A DNA stretch of 64,000 nucleotides from Anderseniella sp963787895 (lineage in GTDB: Bacteria > Pseudomonadota > Alphaproteobacteria > Rhizobiales > Aestuariivirgaceae): the NCBI GenBank assembly GCA_963787895.1, contig CAWBEX010000001.1:372001-436000 (forward strand), written 5' to 3'. The position numbers and the translations under genes were made by a program. Positions within the stretch are counted from its first letter, which is position 1. Each line of letters opens with the position of its first letter. The notes under the pieces were generated by a model, which saw only the letters and a list, made by a program, of their open reading frames with translations, searched no databases and was not told where the DNA came from. Below are positions 7,968-16,849 of this stretch, piece after piece.

Positions 7968-9375
7968 CCCCTTCGCGCACCAACTCGTCAGTGACGTGAT
8001 TGATCGCTGCGCCCATGGTTTCCACCAGGAAATCCGCGTCGTTCTTCGTCATGGTCAACGGCGGTGACATCACATCCAGATGCCCCATCGGGCGCACAAG
8101 TAACCCGCGTGCTTCACACAGGTTTGAAATGCGCTTGGAGATATTTACTTCATCTGGAATATGGGCTTTGGTCGTTTTGTCCGCCACGTATTCCACACAC
8201 ATCATCATGCGCTTGCCACGAACATCTCCGACCAGCGGCATTTCTGTCAGCTCACGCAGACGCGCCTCGAAATAGTCGCCCACAGCTCGCACGTTGCCGC
8301 AAACATCTTCACGCTCGATGATCTCGATGTTTTTCAACGCAACAGCGCAACCAATTGGGTGGCCGGCGCAGGTGAACCCGTGCGCAAACCATCCATCTGG
8401 GTTGTCATTGGAAATGACTTCATGGATCTCGTCGGTGTAAATGGTTGCACCCATCGGGAAGTATCCCGAAGTGATGCCCTTGGCGCAGACAATGATGTCC
8501 GGTTGAATGCCAAACTCGTCCTTGGATGCAAACATGTGCCCAATGCGCCCGAACGCGGTCACCACTTCGTCCGAAATGTACAAGATGTCGTGTTCGCGGC
8601 ACACCTCGATCATCCGCTTGAGATACCCAGGTGGCGGAGGCACCACCCCGCCCGAAGCCTGAATGGGCTCTGCAATGAAGCAGGAAATGTTGTCCGGGCC
8701 TATCTCGGCAATCTTGTCCTTGAATTCCTGCACAAGAAAGTCCGTAAACTCTTCGAGCGTGCGGCCATTGCCTTCGCGATAATGGTAAGGCGCCGACAGG
8801 TGATGGATGAAGCTCGTGAGGTATTGAAACTCCTCCTGGCGGTCACCGTCGCGCAGGCCAATTGAGGCCGTGAGCACAGTCGAGCCATGATAGGAGTTGC
8901 GGCGGCTGATGATGTGCTTGCGTGTCTTGCGGCCCTTGCGGCCGTGATAATACTGGGCAAGGCGCACAGCTCCTTCATTGGCAGCAGACCCAGTCAATGC
9001 ATACATGACCCGATTGAGACTGCCGGGAGCAAGCTCCGCCAGCTTGCCTGACAAGATAGCCGCAGGCGCATTGGACACGTCCACAAACGTATTGGAATAG
9101 GCAAGCCGCATGGCCTGATCCGCCATGGTCTGGGCAAGTTCATCGCGGCCATAGCCGACATTGACGCACCACATACCGCCGATGCCGTCAAAATATTCCT
9201 TGCCCTCGGCGTCTGTGACACGGCAACCCTTGCCGCCCGTCAGGACCAACGAACCTTCGTCCTTGAAACTTTCAAAATGCGTCCACGGATGCAGGAAGTG
9301 ATCGCGATCCAGCGCCCAAAGTTCTTCCGGACTAATCTGATTATGGAGCGGGTTAAGCATCGCAGCACCTGTCAT
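7960..9375 (-). CDS. Class III PLP-dependent aminotransferase
   Basis: A 471-residue class III (omega) aminotransferase, annotated in relatives as aspartate aminotransferase family. The phosphate loop is TGSAANEGAVR, the PLP aspartate lies in YISDEVVTAFGR, and the Schiff-base lysine is in VCAKGITSGYFPMGA (about residue 297). Likely donors include amines such as putrescine, beta-alanine or taurine with pyruvate or 2-oxoglutarate as acceptor; the sequence does not decide. ATG 9375 or ATG 9360 could be used. A perfect 16-bp palindrome lies 18 bp upstream, so a local repressor probably controls it. Confidence 0.9.
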   Translation of the reverse strand: MTGAAMLNPLHNQISPEELWALDRDHFLHPWTHFESFKDEGSLVLTGGKGCRVTDAEGKEYFDGIGGMWCVNVGYGRDELAQTMADQAMRLAYSNTFVDVSNAPAAILSGKLAELAPGSLNRVMYALTGSAANEGAVRLAQYYHGRKGRKTRKHIISRRNSYHGSTVLTASIGLRDGDRQEEFQYLTSFIHHLSAPYHYREGNGRTLEEFTDFLVQEFKDKIAEIGPDNISCFIAEPIQASGGVVPPPPGYLKRMIEVCREHDILYISDEVVTAFGRIGHMFASKDEFGIQPDIIVCAKGITSGYFPMGATIYTDEIHEVISNDNPDGWFAHGFTCAGHPIGCAVALKNIEIIEREDVCGNVRAVGDYFEARLRELTEMPLVGDVRGKRMMMCVEYVADKTTKAHIPDEVNISKRISNLCEARGLLVRPMGHLDVMSPPLTMTKNDADFLVETMGAAINHVTDELVREGVI

Positions 9376-9383
9376 CTAAAGGA

Positions 9384-9408
9384 ACATTCTTATTGAATGT
9401 ACATTCAA
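9384..9408. promoter_or_regulatory. Palindromic operator candidate upstream of aminotransferase
   Basis: TTGAATGTACATTCAA at 9393-9408 is a perfect 16-bp palindrome, and a third half-site ACATTC lies at 9384-9389. It starts 18 bp before the aminotransferase start codon, where a bound repressor would block transcription. The shape fits a TetR- or GntR-type regulator. No regulator gene is adjacent, so the factor is unknown. Confidence 0.6.
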
Positions 9409-9530
9409 AATACAGAAAGACCGATGTACTGGCAAGCCCCACCAGGTGCGATTCACGGCACTCTGGAAGCGAAAGCGCCTTGCTGCAAACGAAGAGCTTC
9501 AGCCCGGCCGAAGCCTGGCGAAAGATCGCA

Positions 9531-10373
9531 TCAGTGCGACATGAGCACAGGCAGTGTCATGCTGGCGAGCAGGCTCCGCGTTACGCCGCCGAACACAAAC
9601 TCGCGCAGCCTCGAATGGCCATATGCGCCAATCACAAGAAGGTCTGCCCCGGTATCTGCAGCTTCGTTCAACAGTGCGTCTGATGCCTTCATATCGGAAG
9701 ACGATATGCTGCGTGTGACGACATTGACATCATGGCGAGCAAGCGCAGCAGCCATCTCGGCCCCTGGCAAATCGCCGGCAAATTCAGCTTCGTCACGCGC
9801 ATTTGCCCACAGCAGTTCAACTTGCTTGGCGCGCTCCAGCAGTGGCAGCGCATCGAAAGTGGCCCGCATGGCTTCCTTCGTTGCGTTCCAGCCCACCAGC
9901 ACCTTGGTCCCGATTTTCGAGTATGTGCCAATGTTCGGTATGACCAGAACCGGCCTGCCCGACTCCAGCAACAGCCGCTCAGCGAAGTCAGTTTCAATAT
10001 ATTCGCTTGTCGATGAATTCACCTGGCCAGTTACAATGAGATCAGCAAACGGCGCATGCTTCAACACAGCGTCTGCCAACAACGGGGTATCACTTGTCGC
10101 CTCGCGCCATTCAGAACGAACCCCGTGCTTGCGCGCAGCTTCTTCAAACTTCTCCCGCGCTGAAGCGGCATTATCTTCGAAATAGCGTTTGTAGCCGGTC
10201 TGTGCAGCTACGGCCACTTGAGCAGCCGGGATGGCAATCATGTCAAAACCCGGCACTGCGTACACCCCCATAACATGCGCATTATGCTGCTCAGCCAACA
10301 GAAATGCGCCACGCATGATTTCTTCCTGCCGGTCTAGATCCACCATAGAAACGGCAATTGTCTTGATAGCCAT
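9531..10373 (-). CDS. Universal stress protein (tandem UspA domains)
   Basis: A 280-residue protein with two UspA-like halves. The C-terminal half carries the ATP-binding signature G-x2-G-x9-G-(S/T) in LLVIGAYGHSRLREFVFGG, while the N-terminal half is more degenerate. Usp proteins respond to starvation, oxygen or energy stress, and the precise role here is unknown. The ATG at 10373 begins MAIKTIAVSM; an upstream in-frame ATG adds 13 residues of poor quality. Probably monocistronic, since the gene before it on the strand (CinA-like) ends in a terminator. Confidence 0.88.
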   Translation of the reverse strand: MAIKTIAVSMVDLDRQEEIMRGAFLLAEQHNAHVMGVYAVPGFDMIAIPAAQVAVAAQTGYKRYFEDNAASAREKFEEAARKHGVRSEWREATSDTPLLADAVLKHAPFADLIVTGQVNSSTSEYIETDFAERLLLESGRPVLVIPNIGTYSKIGTKVLVGWNATKEAMRATFDALPLLERAKQVELLWANARDEAEFAGDLPGAEMAAALARHDVNVVTRSISSSDMKASDALLNEAADTGADLLVIGAYGHSRLREFVFGGVTRSLLASMTLPVLMSH

Positions 10374-10458
10374 GGGTAACGCCCTCGTTTGGTTGCTGCA
10401 TGTATCCTGCAACCTACAAATGTTGCTGCATCAACTCCTTGACCTGCATCAACGAAGG

Positions 10459-10487
10459 AAAAGGGCATTGCTGCGACGCACGCAGCA
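10459..10487 (-). terminator. Intrinsic terminator after the CinA-like gene
   Basis: TGCTGCG (10469-10475) and CGCAGCA (10481-10487) form a 7-bp stem with a 5-nt loop. Read on the minus strand it is followed, a few bases on, by TTTT (complement of 10459-10462). It lies directly after the stop of the CinA-like gene and separates it from the universal stress gene. Confidence 0.6.
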
Positions 10488-10489
10488 CT

Positions 10490-11254
10490 TCAACTCCAGG
10501 CCTCGTCCGGAGGGCGCGAACCGATGGAGTGGGCTATGCCGGCAACCTCTTCCGCAGCAGCATTCATGCTTGCCTCATCGCGAGAACGCACCACGATATT
10601 TGTGCCATATCGCCCGCCTTCCTTCTCGAATGGATAGGAACCAATCATGACACCTGCGTGGTTTCGCTGTATCTCCTTCAAGGGCGCAGCCACGTCCCCC
10701 TCGCCCATATTGAGCGTCACCGTACGTGACAGCATGGGCGCACCTCCGGTCAACTTCGGTGCAACCTGGTCCAGCATGGATTGCATGATCTTTGGCACCC
10801 CTGCCATGACAAACACATTGCCGATGTGGAAGCCCGGCGCCTTCGATACTGGATTCGGGATAAGCTCTGCCGTGTCGGGAATCCGCGCCATGCGCATGCG
10901 GGACTCATTCTCCTCAAGGCCCCGCGCTGCAAAGTGTTCGCGCAAAATGGCAACAGCCTGCGGATGATGATCAATGCCCACATTGAACGCCTTGGCCACG
11001 CAATCAGCAGTTATGTCATCATGTGTGGGCCCAATGCCCCCGGTGGTAAACACATAGCTGTAACGCTGGCGCAACGCATTCAACGCTGCGACAATGTCAG
11101 CCTCGTCATCGGCCACTACGCGCGCCTCCTTCAGGTCTACGCCCAGCACGGTCAGATAGTCGGCGATGTAGCCCAGATTGGTGTCTTTGGTGCGGCCTGA
11201 AAGCAACTCGTCACCAATCAGCAAGACTGCTGCTGTGGGTATGCCCGTGGTCAT
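10490..11254 (-). CDS. CinA-like/molybdopterin-binding domain protein
   Basis: A 254-residue protein with the MoCF-biosynthesis (molybdopterin-binding) fold as in the N-terminal half of CinA. The start region AAVLLIGDELLSGRTKDTN and the TTGGIGPTHDDITADCV signature are diagnostic. It lacks the C-terminal nicotinamide-nucleotide amidohydrolase domain of full-length CinA (about 400 residues), so it is the short single-domain form common in rhizobia. The role is probably nucleotide or cofactor clean-up (inference). It is divergent from sfsA. Confidence 0.88.
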   Translation of the reverse strand: MTTGIPTAAVLLIGDELLSGRTKDTNLGYIADYLTVLGVDLKEARVVADDEADIVAALNALRQRYSYVFTTGGIGPTHDDITADCVAKAFNVGIDHHPQAVAILREHFAARGLEENESRMRMARIPDTAELIPNPVSKAPGFHIGNVFVMAGVPKIMQSMLDQVAPKLTGGAPMLSRTVTLNMGEGDVAAPLKEIQRNHAGVMIGSYPFEKEGGRYGTNIVVRSRDEASMNAAAEEVAGIAHSIGSRPPDEAWS

Positions 11255-11323
11255 GGCTGGATCATTCCTGATATCTGTGTCACTCAGACATTACGTTTAA
11301 ACCCACAAATCAGGCCACGCCAC

Positions 11324-12049
11324 ATGAAGATTTCCAACAGTCCTTTGCTGCGCGGCAAATTGATCAAACGTTACAAGCGGTTCTTGACCGATGTGACGCT
11401 CGATTCCGGTGAAATGGTCACCTGCACCTGCCCCAATACCGGCTCCATGATGGGACTGCTCGACGCGGGCAACCCGGTCTGGCTGTCTGTTTCGGACAAC
11501 GAGAAGCGCAAGTACAAACACACCTGGGAGATGGTCGAGGCCAGTAACGCGGCAGGCAAGCCTGCTCGGGTTGGCCTCAACACAGGCTTGCCCAACAAGC
11601 TGGTGGAAGAAGCCATCAACGCCGGGGGCATTGCCAGCCTTGCCGGCTACGAAACACTGAAGCGCGAACAGAAATATGGCAAGAACAGCCGTATCGACAT
11701 CCTGCTGACCGACGAAGGCAAACCAGACTGCTATGTTGAGGTAAAGAACGTTACGCTGTCACGCTCCACCGGCATTGCCGAATTTCCCGACGCGGTCACC
11801 ACACGCGGCGCAAAACACCTTGATGAACTGGCGGACATGGTGCGTGACGGCCACCGGGCCGTCATGGTGTACCTCATCCAACGCTCCGATGCGCAGGGTT
11901 TCCGGTTTGCTGATGACATTGATCCTACCTATATGCAGGCATGGCGCACCGCAACAGCAGCCGGAGTTGAAAGCATAGCCATGGCTTGCACCATGGGCGA
12001 TGATACGATTGTATGTGACAGACAAGTAGAAATCTTGAAAGCAAACTAG
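11324..12049 (+). CDS. sfsA: DNA/RNA nuclease SfsA (sugar fermentation stimulation protein)
   Basis: A 241-residue SfsA family protein. Recognisable segments are CPNTGSM near residue 36, the nuclease-type core SRIDILL...CYVEVKNVTL (E and K of the PD-(D/E)xK-like site) and FPDAVTTRGAKHL. SfsA was first linked to maltose gene expression in E. coli and belongs to a nuclease-like fold; its cellular role is still debated. It precedes map by 3 bp, so both are probably on one transcript with radC. Confidence 0.93.
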   Translation: MKISNSPLLRGKLIKRYKRFLTDVTLDSGEMVTCTCPNTGSMMGLLDAGNPVWLSVSDNEKRKYKHTWEMVEASNAAGKPARVGLNTGLPNKLVEEAINAGGIASLAGYETLKREQKYGKNSRIDILLTDEGKPDCYVEVKNVTLSRSTGIAEFPDAVTTRGAKHLDELADMVRDGHRAVMVYLIQRSDAQGFRFADDIDPTYMQAWRTATAAGVESIAMACTMGDDTIVCDRQVEILKAN

Positions 12050-12052
12050 CGA

Positions 12053-12883
12053 ATGCAGACTACATATGTGGAGGCAGCCAACGCACCACTGACCAACAAC
12101 GGTCAGGTAAAGTTGCATGGCCCAGAGGACTTTGAAGGCATGCGCCAGGCCGGCAGGCTTGCAGCGCAAGCTCTGGATCTGCTGGTGCCCATGGTTGTCC
12201 CGGGCGCGACAACGGAGGACCTGGACAAGGCAGCGCTGGAGTTTGCCCGTGACAATGGCGCGGTACCTGCCCCCTTGTTCTATCGCGGTTTTCCGAAATC
12301 CATTTGCACATCAATCAACCATGTCGTCTGTCACGGAATTCCCGGTCCCCGCCCGCTGAGGGAAGGCGAGATTGTCAATATCGACATCACCCTGATAGTC
12401 GACGGCTGGCACGGCAATTCCAGCCGCATGTATCCGGTTGGCCACATAACCCGGCGTGCCGAGCGCCTCATTGAGATCACCTATGAAAGCCTGCTGCGCG
12501 GCCTGGCCGTCATCAGGCCAGGCGCCTATACCGGCGACATTGGCCATGCCATCCAGACTTACGCGGAGGGCGAACGCTGCTCGATTGTGCGTGACTTCTG
12601 CGGCCACGGGCTTGGCAGGCTGTTCCACGATATGCCAAACATCCTGCACTATGGCCGACCCGGTGAAGGCATAGAACTTCGCGAAGGCATGTTCTTCACC
12701 GTCGAACCCATGATCAACCTGGGACGCCCGCAGGTTAAGGTCTTGTCTGACGGCTGGACTGCGGTAACGCGTGACCGCTCGCTGTCGGCGCAGTTTGAAC
12801 ACACTATCGGAATCACCAGCGATGGGTGTGAGATATTTACGCTGTCGCCAGGCGGCTATCATTGTCCGCCGCACAAGAGTTGA
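12053..12883 (+). CDS. map: Type I methionine aminopeptidase with Asp-to-Asn at a metal ligand
   Basis: Removes the initiator methionine from nascent proteins. The 276-residue chain has the pita-bread fold motifs: CHGIPGPRPL, NIDITLIVDGWHG, GHGLGRLFH, FFTVEPMINLG and SAQFEHTIG. The metal ligands of the family correspond here to D111, residue 122, H185, E218 and E249. Four are present, but residue 122, normally aspartate (HGDSS), is asparagine (codon AAT at 12416-12418). This could lower metal affinity or activity. It lies between sfsA and radC, a common rhizobial order. Confidence 0.9.
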   Translation: MQTTYVEAANAPLTNNGQVKLHGPEDFEGMRQAGRLAAQALDLLVPMVVPGATTEDLDKAALEFARDNGAVPAPLFYRGFPKSICTSINHVVCHGIPGPRPLREGEIVNIDITLIVDGWHGNSSRMYPVGHITRRAERLIEITYESLLRGLAVIRPGAYTGDIGHAIQTYAEGERCSIVRDFCGHGLGRLFHDMPNILHYGRPGEGIELREGMFFTVEPMINLGRPQVKVLSDGWTAVTRDRSLSAQFEHTIGITSDGCEIFTLSPGGYHCPPHKS

Positions 12884-12927
12884 ACTCGAACTCATCTGAT
12901 ACTGCTTTTGGGGGGCAATGAAACAGA

Positions 12928-13689
12928 ATGGGCTTCAAGGATACACAAGGATTTGACGTAAACGGCACGCCACAAACTGCTCCTGCCGCTCCGCAAACCG
13001 AAACGCCTGCCGATGACCGGCCAGGTCATCTCGGCCACCGGGAGCGCCTGAGAGACAGGTTCGCGGGTGGTGGGGCCGATGCGATGCCGGATTATGAACT
13101 GCTGGAGCTGGTGCTGTTCCGTGCCATACAGCGCCAGGACACCAAACCCATTGCAAAGGCATTGATTGCAAGGTTTGGGACATTTGGCGATGTCCTCTCC
13201 GCTCCCGCTGAACGGCTGAAGGAAGTCAAGGGCGTAGGCGACAAGGTGGTGTTTGAGCTGAAGCTTATTCAGGCTGCAGCGTTGCGCATGTCGCGCAATA
13301 CCGTGCTCGACAAACCGGCCCTGACCTCGTGGACAGCACTTATAGACTATTGCACCGCTGCCATGGCCTATGATGACCGCGAGCAGTTCCGCATTCTGTT
13401 TTTTGACCGCAAGAACGTGCTTATTGCCGATGAAGTGCAACAGCGCGGCACCGTGGATCACACACCCGTCTATCCTCGTGAAGTGGTCAAGCGAGCACTT
13501 GAACTGTCAGCCTCGGCAATTATCCTTGTTCACAATCACCCATCGGGCGATCCGACGCCCTCACAAGCTGACATCACCATGACACAGCAGATTGTCGAAG
13601 TGTCTTCAAAGCTGTCCATCACGGTGCATGATCACATCATCATTGGCCGCAAGGGTCATGCCAGCTTCAAGGCACTGAAACTGTTCTAG
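12928..13689 (+). CDS. radC: RadC/JAB domain protein
   Basis: A 253-residue RadC family protein. The N-terminal part contains a helix-hairpin-helix (VKGVGDKV, about residue 95). The C-terminal JAMM/MPN+ domain has the metal-binding set HNHPSGDPTPSQAD near residue 195, intact for zinc. Despite its name, a role in recombination repair is not established; a metalloprotease or nuclease function is inferred from the fold. It has a proline/alanine-rich linker of about 30 residues at the N-terminus. Its end is 6 bp from the convergent peptidase gene. Confidence 0.9.
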   Translation: MGFKDTQGFDVNGTPQTAPAAPQTETPADDRPGHLGHRERLRDRFAGGGADAMPDYELLELVLFRAIQRQDTKPIAKALIARFGTFGDVLSAPAERLKEVKGVGDKVVFELKLIQAAALRMSRNTVLDKPALTSWTALIDYCTAAMAYDDREQFRILFFDRKNVLIADEVQQRGTVDHTPVYPREVVKRALELSASAIILVHNHPSGDPTPSQADITMTQQIVEVSSKLSITVHDHIIIGRKGHASFKALKLF

Positions 13690-13695
13690 ACGCGA

Positions 13696-14499
13696 TCAGT
13701 TGCTGTTCTCGTCTCCGGCAACTTCCCCAGCCGCTGGGTCAAACTCATAGTGCCAGGGTTCGTCGGGCCGGGTCAGCGGGCCGGAGAACGACGATCCGGC
13801 AGCTTCAATACTGGCTTTGAGTTTCCCGTCCCAGCCTTCAGCACGCCAGACCTTGTCGATTTGCGCGGTATTCGCCCCGGCATGAATGGCACCATCTTTC
13901 ATCACCTGAAAATCAATGGCGAGCGCGCGCCCGTGCGACGTCAATCCAGGTGCGGCAAGATTGGCACGTTTGGTCAGTCGAAAGCTTTTCAGCCATTGCC
14001 GCACTTCATCAGGTTTCAATGCATCCGTTTCCGGTGCGGCTCCAAACTTCTGCCGCCAGCCAGATAGAATTTCCGCAGCCGCATCACCAACGGATACGTT
14101 GCTGTTCCACTTGCGCAACTGCTCATCAAGGCTGCGCACCGTTCCATGGACATAGAGTTCATAACCCGGATTGGCGGCTGAGAAATGTGTGTTTACGGCG
14201 GCAATTTCGGCCAGCAGCGCCTTGTTGTCCTCAGACGCCAGGAATGTCCTGATCTGCGCATCTGTCCAGCTCCAACGAGCGACCAGTCCGGAACCTGCCC
14301 TGACATAACTTCTCAACGCCAGCAGTTTGCGGTCCAGTTCCGGTATTTGCCTCAGTGCTTCCGCTGATGGTGGTGGAGCCAGCTTTTCAAGCAACGCGTC
14401 CTGTTTCCCCGGATCGGCTGCGTGGCTTGCTTTCAGCGCCACGACAGCCATTGCAATGAGAACCAACACGAACGCGAAACGACTAATAGCAGCTGCCAT
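13696..14499 (-). CDS. M15/VanY-like D,D-carboxypeptidase-type exported protein
   Basis: A 267-residue exported protein. Residues ~6-27 form a signal peptide or membrane anchor (FAFVLVLIAMAVVALKASHA). The C-terminal half carries the M15 metallopeptidase pattern: TSHGRALAIDF (zinc His and Asp) and EPWHYEF (catalytic Glu-zinc His). The family cleaves D-Ala-D-Ala ends of peptidoglycan; here the first motif lacks the usual glycine, so the assignment is to the superfamily only. It is the last gene of the long minus-strand run, 11 bp after the GST gene. Confidence 0.75.
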   Translation of the reverse strand: MAAAISRFAFVLVLIAMAVVALKASHAADPGKQDALLEKLAPPPSAEALRQIPELDRKLLALRSYVRAGSGLVARWSWTDAQIRTFLASEDNKALLAEIAAVNTHFSAANPGYELYVHGTVRSLDEQLRKWNSNVSVGDAAAEILSGWRQKFGAAPETDALKPDEVRQWLKSFRLTKRANLAAPGLTSHGRALAIDFQVMKDGAIHAGANTAQIDKVWRAEGWDGKLKASIEAAGSSFSGPLTRPDEPWHYEFDPAAGEVAGDENSN

Positions 14500-14510
14500 C
14501 AGCCAGGTTC

Positions 14511-15113
14511 CTAACTGGCTTCACGTATCGCCCACGCCTTCTGGAATGCCTTGCGCGCGCGGCAGCGGGCCAGATAGGCAGACAGCTTACCCTTTGGCAC
14601 CTCCCACCCAAACATGCCGATACCCCAGCCCATGCAGTGGGCAATCAGCAGATCAGGCACAGTGAATTTCTTGCCCATGACAAAATCATTGTCCCCGAGC
14701 CGCTTGGCAAGGATCTTCAGCCCGCGATCAAAATCATGCTTGAACCCTGCCTCCGCGTCAGGCGTACGCAAATCTTCCGGCAGCACGAAGCGATGTTTGG
14801 CTGCCCACCACAAGGCACTGTCCAGCTCATCCAGGGCAAAATGCGTAAAGCTGTCCTGCTGGGCGCGCTTGATGCTGCCAGCCGCATAAGTCGCCTTGTT
14901 GTGCTTGTCGGCGAGGTACTGGCAAATCGCAACACTGTCGATGATGATATTGTTGCCATCCTTAAAAGCCGGTGTCTTGCCGGAAGGATTGACGGCCAAG
15001 AGCTCCTTCGAGCGTGGTGGAACACCAACATGCTCATAGGGCTGGCGAACTTCTTCCAGCATCCACATGACCCGGAATGCCCGGGATTTCGCCGCCCCAA
15101 TAAGTGTATACAT
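14511..15113 (-). CDS. Glutathione S-transferase family protein
   Basis: A 200-residue GST. The N-terminal thioredoxin-like domain (YTLIGAAKSRAFRVMWMLEE) includes the cis-proline and glutathione-binding parts in VNPSGKTPAFKDG and the DSVAICQYL segment. An all-helical C-terminal domain follows, with the conserved FTVPDLLIAHCMGW. Substrate unknown. It is 36 bp after the DSD1-type gene on the same strand and 11 bp before the M15-like gene. Confidence 0.9.
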   Translation of the reverse strand: MYTLIGAAKSRAFRVMWMLEEVRQPYEHVGVPPRSKELLAVNPSGKTPAFKDGNNIIIDSVAICQYLADKHNKATYAAGSIKRAQQDSFTHFALDELDSALWWAAKHRFVLPEDLRTPDAEAGFKHDFDRGLKILAKRLGDNDFVMGKKFTVPDLLIAHCMGWGIGMFGWEVPKGKLSAYLARCRARKAFQKAWAIREAS

Positions 15114-15149
15114 TTGTTGAACCTCTCCTGTTGACCTTTTGATCTGACT

Positions 15150-16286
15150 CTAGAAAACGCATCCTCTTGCCGCCACGGGCCATACCTTTTCAACAACTCC
15201 GTTGCGCAGCCCGCCACGCACGCCCACATACCAGTCATGCAAATTGACGGTCGGGTCAATGTGCCCCGGTATCAACCAGACACGGCCGCCCAGCACTGGT
15301 GCCTCCGCACCAGCAGAAAACTCCAGCACACCATGCTCGTCGCTTGCATCGACGTATGCAACTCCCTCCTGCTGCCAGACCTGAGGCAGACCGCTGTCTA
15401 TGGAGGCCGCCTTATGACCGGCATCAAGCACAGCACGCCCCCGCGCGGCTGAACTCATCACAGTGGCACAGATGAAGAGAGCATGTTCGAAGCGCGGAAT
15501 ATTGCTGCCTGGTGCAGGCTGATTGCGGGCATAGTCTGCATCCATGAAGCAGTACGAACCTGCCTGCAGTTCGTCCCAAATGCCGGAAACAGCCTCGATG
15601 GTGAATGTTCCGGTGCCGGCACCCGAAACCCTTGGGCAGTGGATGCCCGCGTTCGTGAGCGTCGCAACGATCGACGCTGTTCGTTCACCTGCCAAGGCAA
15701 TAGCAGCAGCGCGTTCACCCGGCGTGCGCAAATGCTGCGCACCCCCGTGATATGCCTGCAATCCATCGAAGGACAGCCCCTCTTCTGCAAGTATTTTCCG
15801 GGCCAGCTCCAGTGCTGCCTTGCTGTCGGAAACCCCGCACCTGCCAGCACCAACATCTGCCTCCACCAGCACATGCAAGACCACACCTTCAGCGCGCGCA
15901 GCTCTGCCATACGCACGGATCTGCGCTGCATCATCTGCACAAACCGATATCCGCGCCCGGCCTGCCAGCGCAGCCAGCCGGGCAACCTTTGCAGCGCCAA
16001 CAACTTCATTGGAAACCAGTACATCCGCAATGCCGCCCCCGACCAGCACTTCCGCCTCGGAGACCTTCTGGCAGCACTGTCCGACCGCACCACGGTCTAT
16101 CTGATCGTGCGCAACTTCAGGCGATTTGTGCGTCTTGGCATGTGGCCGCAACGCCACCCCTGCCGCCTTGGCATAAGCTGCCATGGCATCCAGATTGCGT
16201 TCGTATGCATCAAGATCAACCACCATTGCAGGAGTGTCGATGGTGCTTACGGGGTCGCCTGGTTTGGCAGGTGGTGGTACGCTCAC
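15150..16286 (-). CDS. DSD1-type PLP enzyme (D-threonine aldolase/D-serine dehydratase-like)
   Basis: A 378-residue fold III (alanine racemase-like) PLP enzyme of the DSD1 family. The PLP lysine lies in LRPHAKTHKSPE near residue 51-54, and the C-terminal metal-binding region is HIDPTVNLHDWY. Relatives act as D-threonine aldolase, D-3-hydroxyaspartate aldolase or eukaryotic-type D-serine dehydratase; the exact reaction cannot be assigned. It starts with GTG at 16286, overlapping the mocA-like stop (GTGA), so it is translationally coupled to the Cox maturation genes, an unexpected partner. Confidence 0.87.
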   Translation of the reverse strand: MSVPPPAKPGDPVSTIDTPAMVVDLDAYERNLDAMAAYAKAAGVALRPHAKTHKSPEVAHDQIDRGAVGQCCQKVSEAEVLVGGGIADVLVSNEVVGAAKVARLAALAGRARISVCADDAAQIRAYGRAARAEGVVLHVLVEADVGAGRCGVSDSKAALELARKILAEEGLSFDGLQAYHGGAQHLRTPGERAAAIALAGERTASIVATLTNAGIHCPRVSGAGTGTFTIEAVSGIWDELQAGSYCFMDADYARNQPAPGSNIPRFEHALFICATVMSSAARGRAVLDAGHKAASIDSGLPQVWQQEGVAYVDASDEHGVLEFSAGAEAPVLGGRVWLIPGHIDPTVNLHDWYVGVRGGLRNGVVEKVWPVAARGCVF

Positions 16287-16849
16287 GGCATCGCCTCCGG
16301 TGTGTCGAAATCCTGCAACACGGAGCCGGTCGGCATTTCCACCGCAATGACGTTCTCGCCTTCAAGCAGACGACGCGCACCAGTATCACCAGACAGCCCG
16401 GCGAGTTCGCCAAAATGTGCGCGGCCTATAACCACCGGGTTGCCGCGCTGGCTTTGAAACACAGGCACGACGATGTTTGCCGGCCCGGCAAAACTGTCGA
16501 GCAAAAGGTTGATCTCACCCGGGGAAATCCGCGGCATGTCCGCCAGCAGGATCAATGCGCCATCACACTGTTCAGGTACGGCGGCAATACCTGTCTTGAG
16601 TGAGCTTGCCTGACCAGAGGCATAATCGCCATTGTGGACGAACTGCACCTCGAGTCCGGCAAGCGCGGCCCGCACCGCTTCCGCCTCATGACCGGTCACC
16701 ACAACGACCGGTTCAAGCTCAGTAGCCAGCGCAGACTCTACAACGGTTTGCACCATTGGCTGGCCCTTCCATGACGCCAGCAGCTTGTTGGCACTGCCAA
16801 AGCGGGTCGAAGTTCCCGCGGCAAGGACTATGCCCGCGAGCGTGCTCAC
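16283..16849 (-). CDS. MobA-like NTP transferase (MocA/CoxI-type)
   Basis: A 188-residue nucleotidyltransferase of the MobA/MocA group. The nucleotide loop is LAAGTSTRFGSANKLL, and the metal-binding aspartate lies in ILLADMPRIS (about residue 98). Such proteins add CMP to molybdopterin to make the cytosine dinucleotide cofactor used by xanthine dehydrogenase/CO dehydrogenase-type enzymes. The location at the end of a Cox maturation set supports that. It starts with GTG 16849, overlapping the preceding stop (GTGA). Confidence 0.87.
   Translation of the reverse strand: MSTLAGIVLAAGTSTRFGSANKLLASWKGQPMVQTVVESALATELEPVVVVTGHEAEAVRAALAGLEVQFVHNGDYASGQASSLKTGIAAVPEQCDGALILLADMPRISPGEINLLLDSFAGPANIVVPVFQSQRGNPVVIGRAHFGELAGLSGDTGARRLLEGENVIAVEMPTGSVLQDFDTPEAMP

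Noticed and set aside
15483..16457. Plus-strand frame of about 324 codons opposite the DSD1 and mocA-like genes
   Set aside because: It spans two real minus-strand genes and reads as a cysteine- and arginine-rich shadow.
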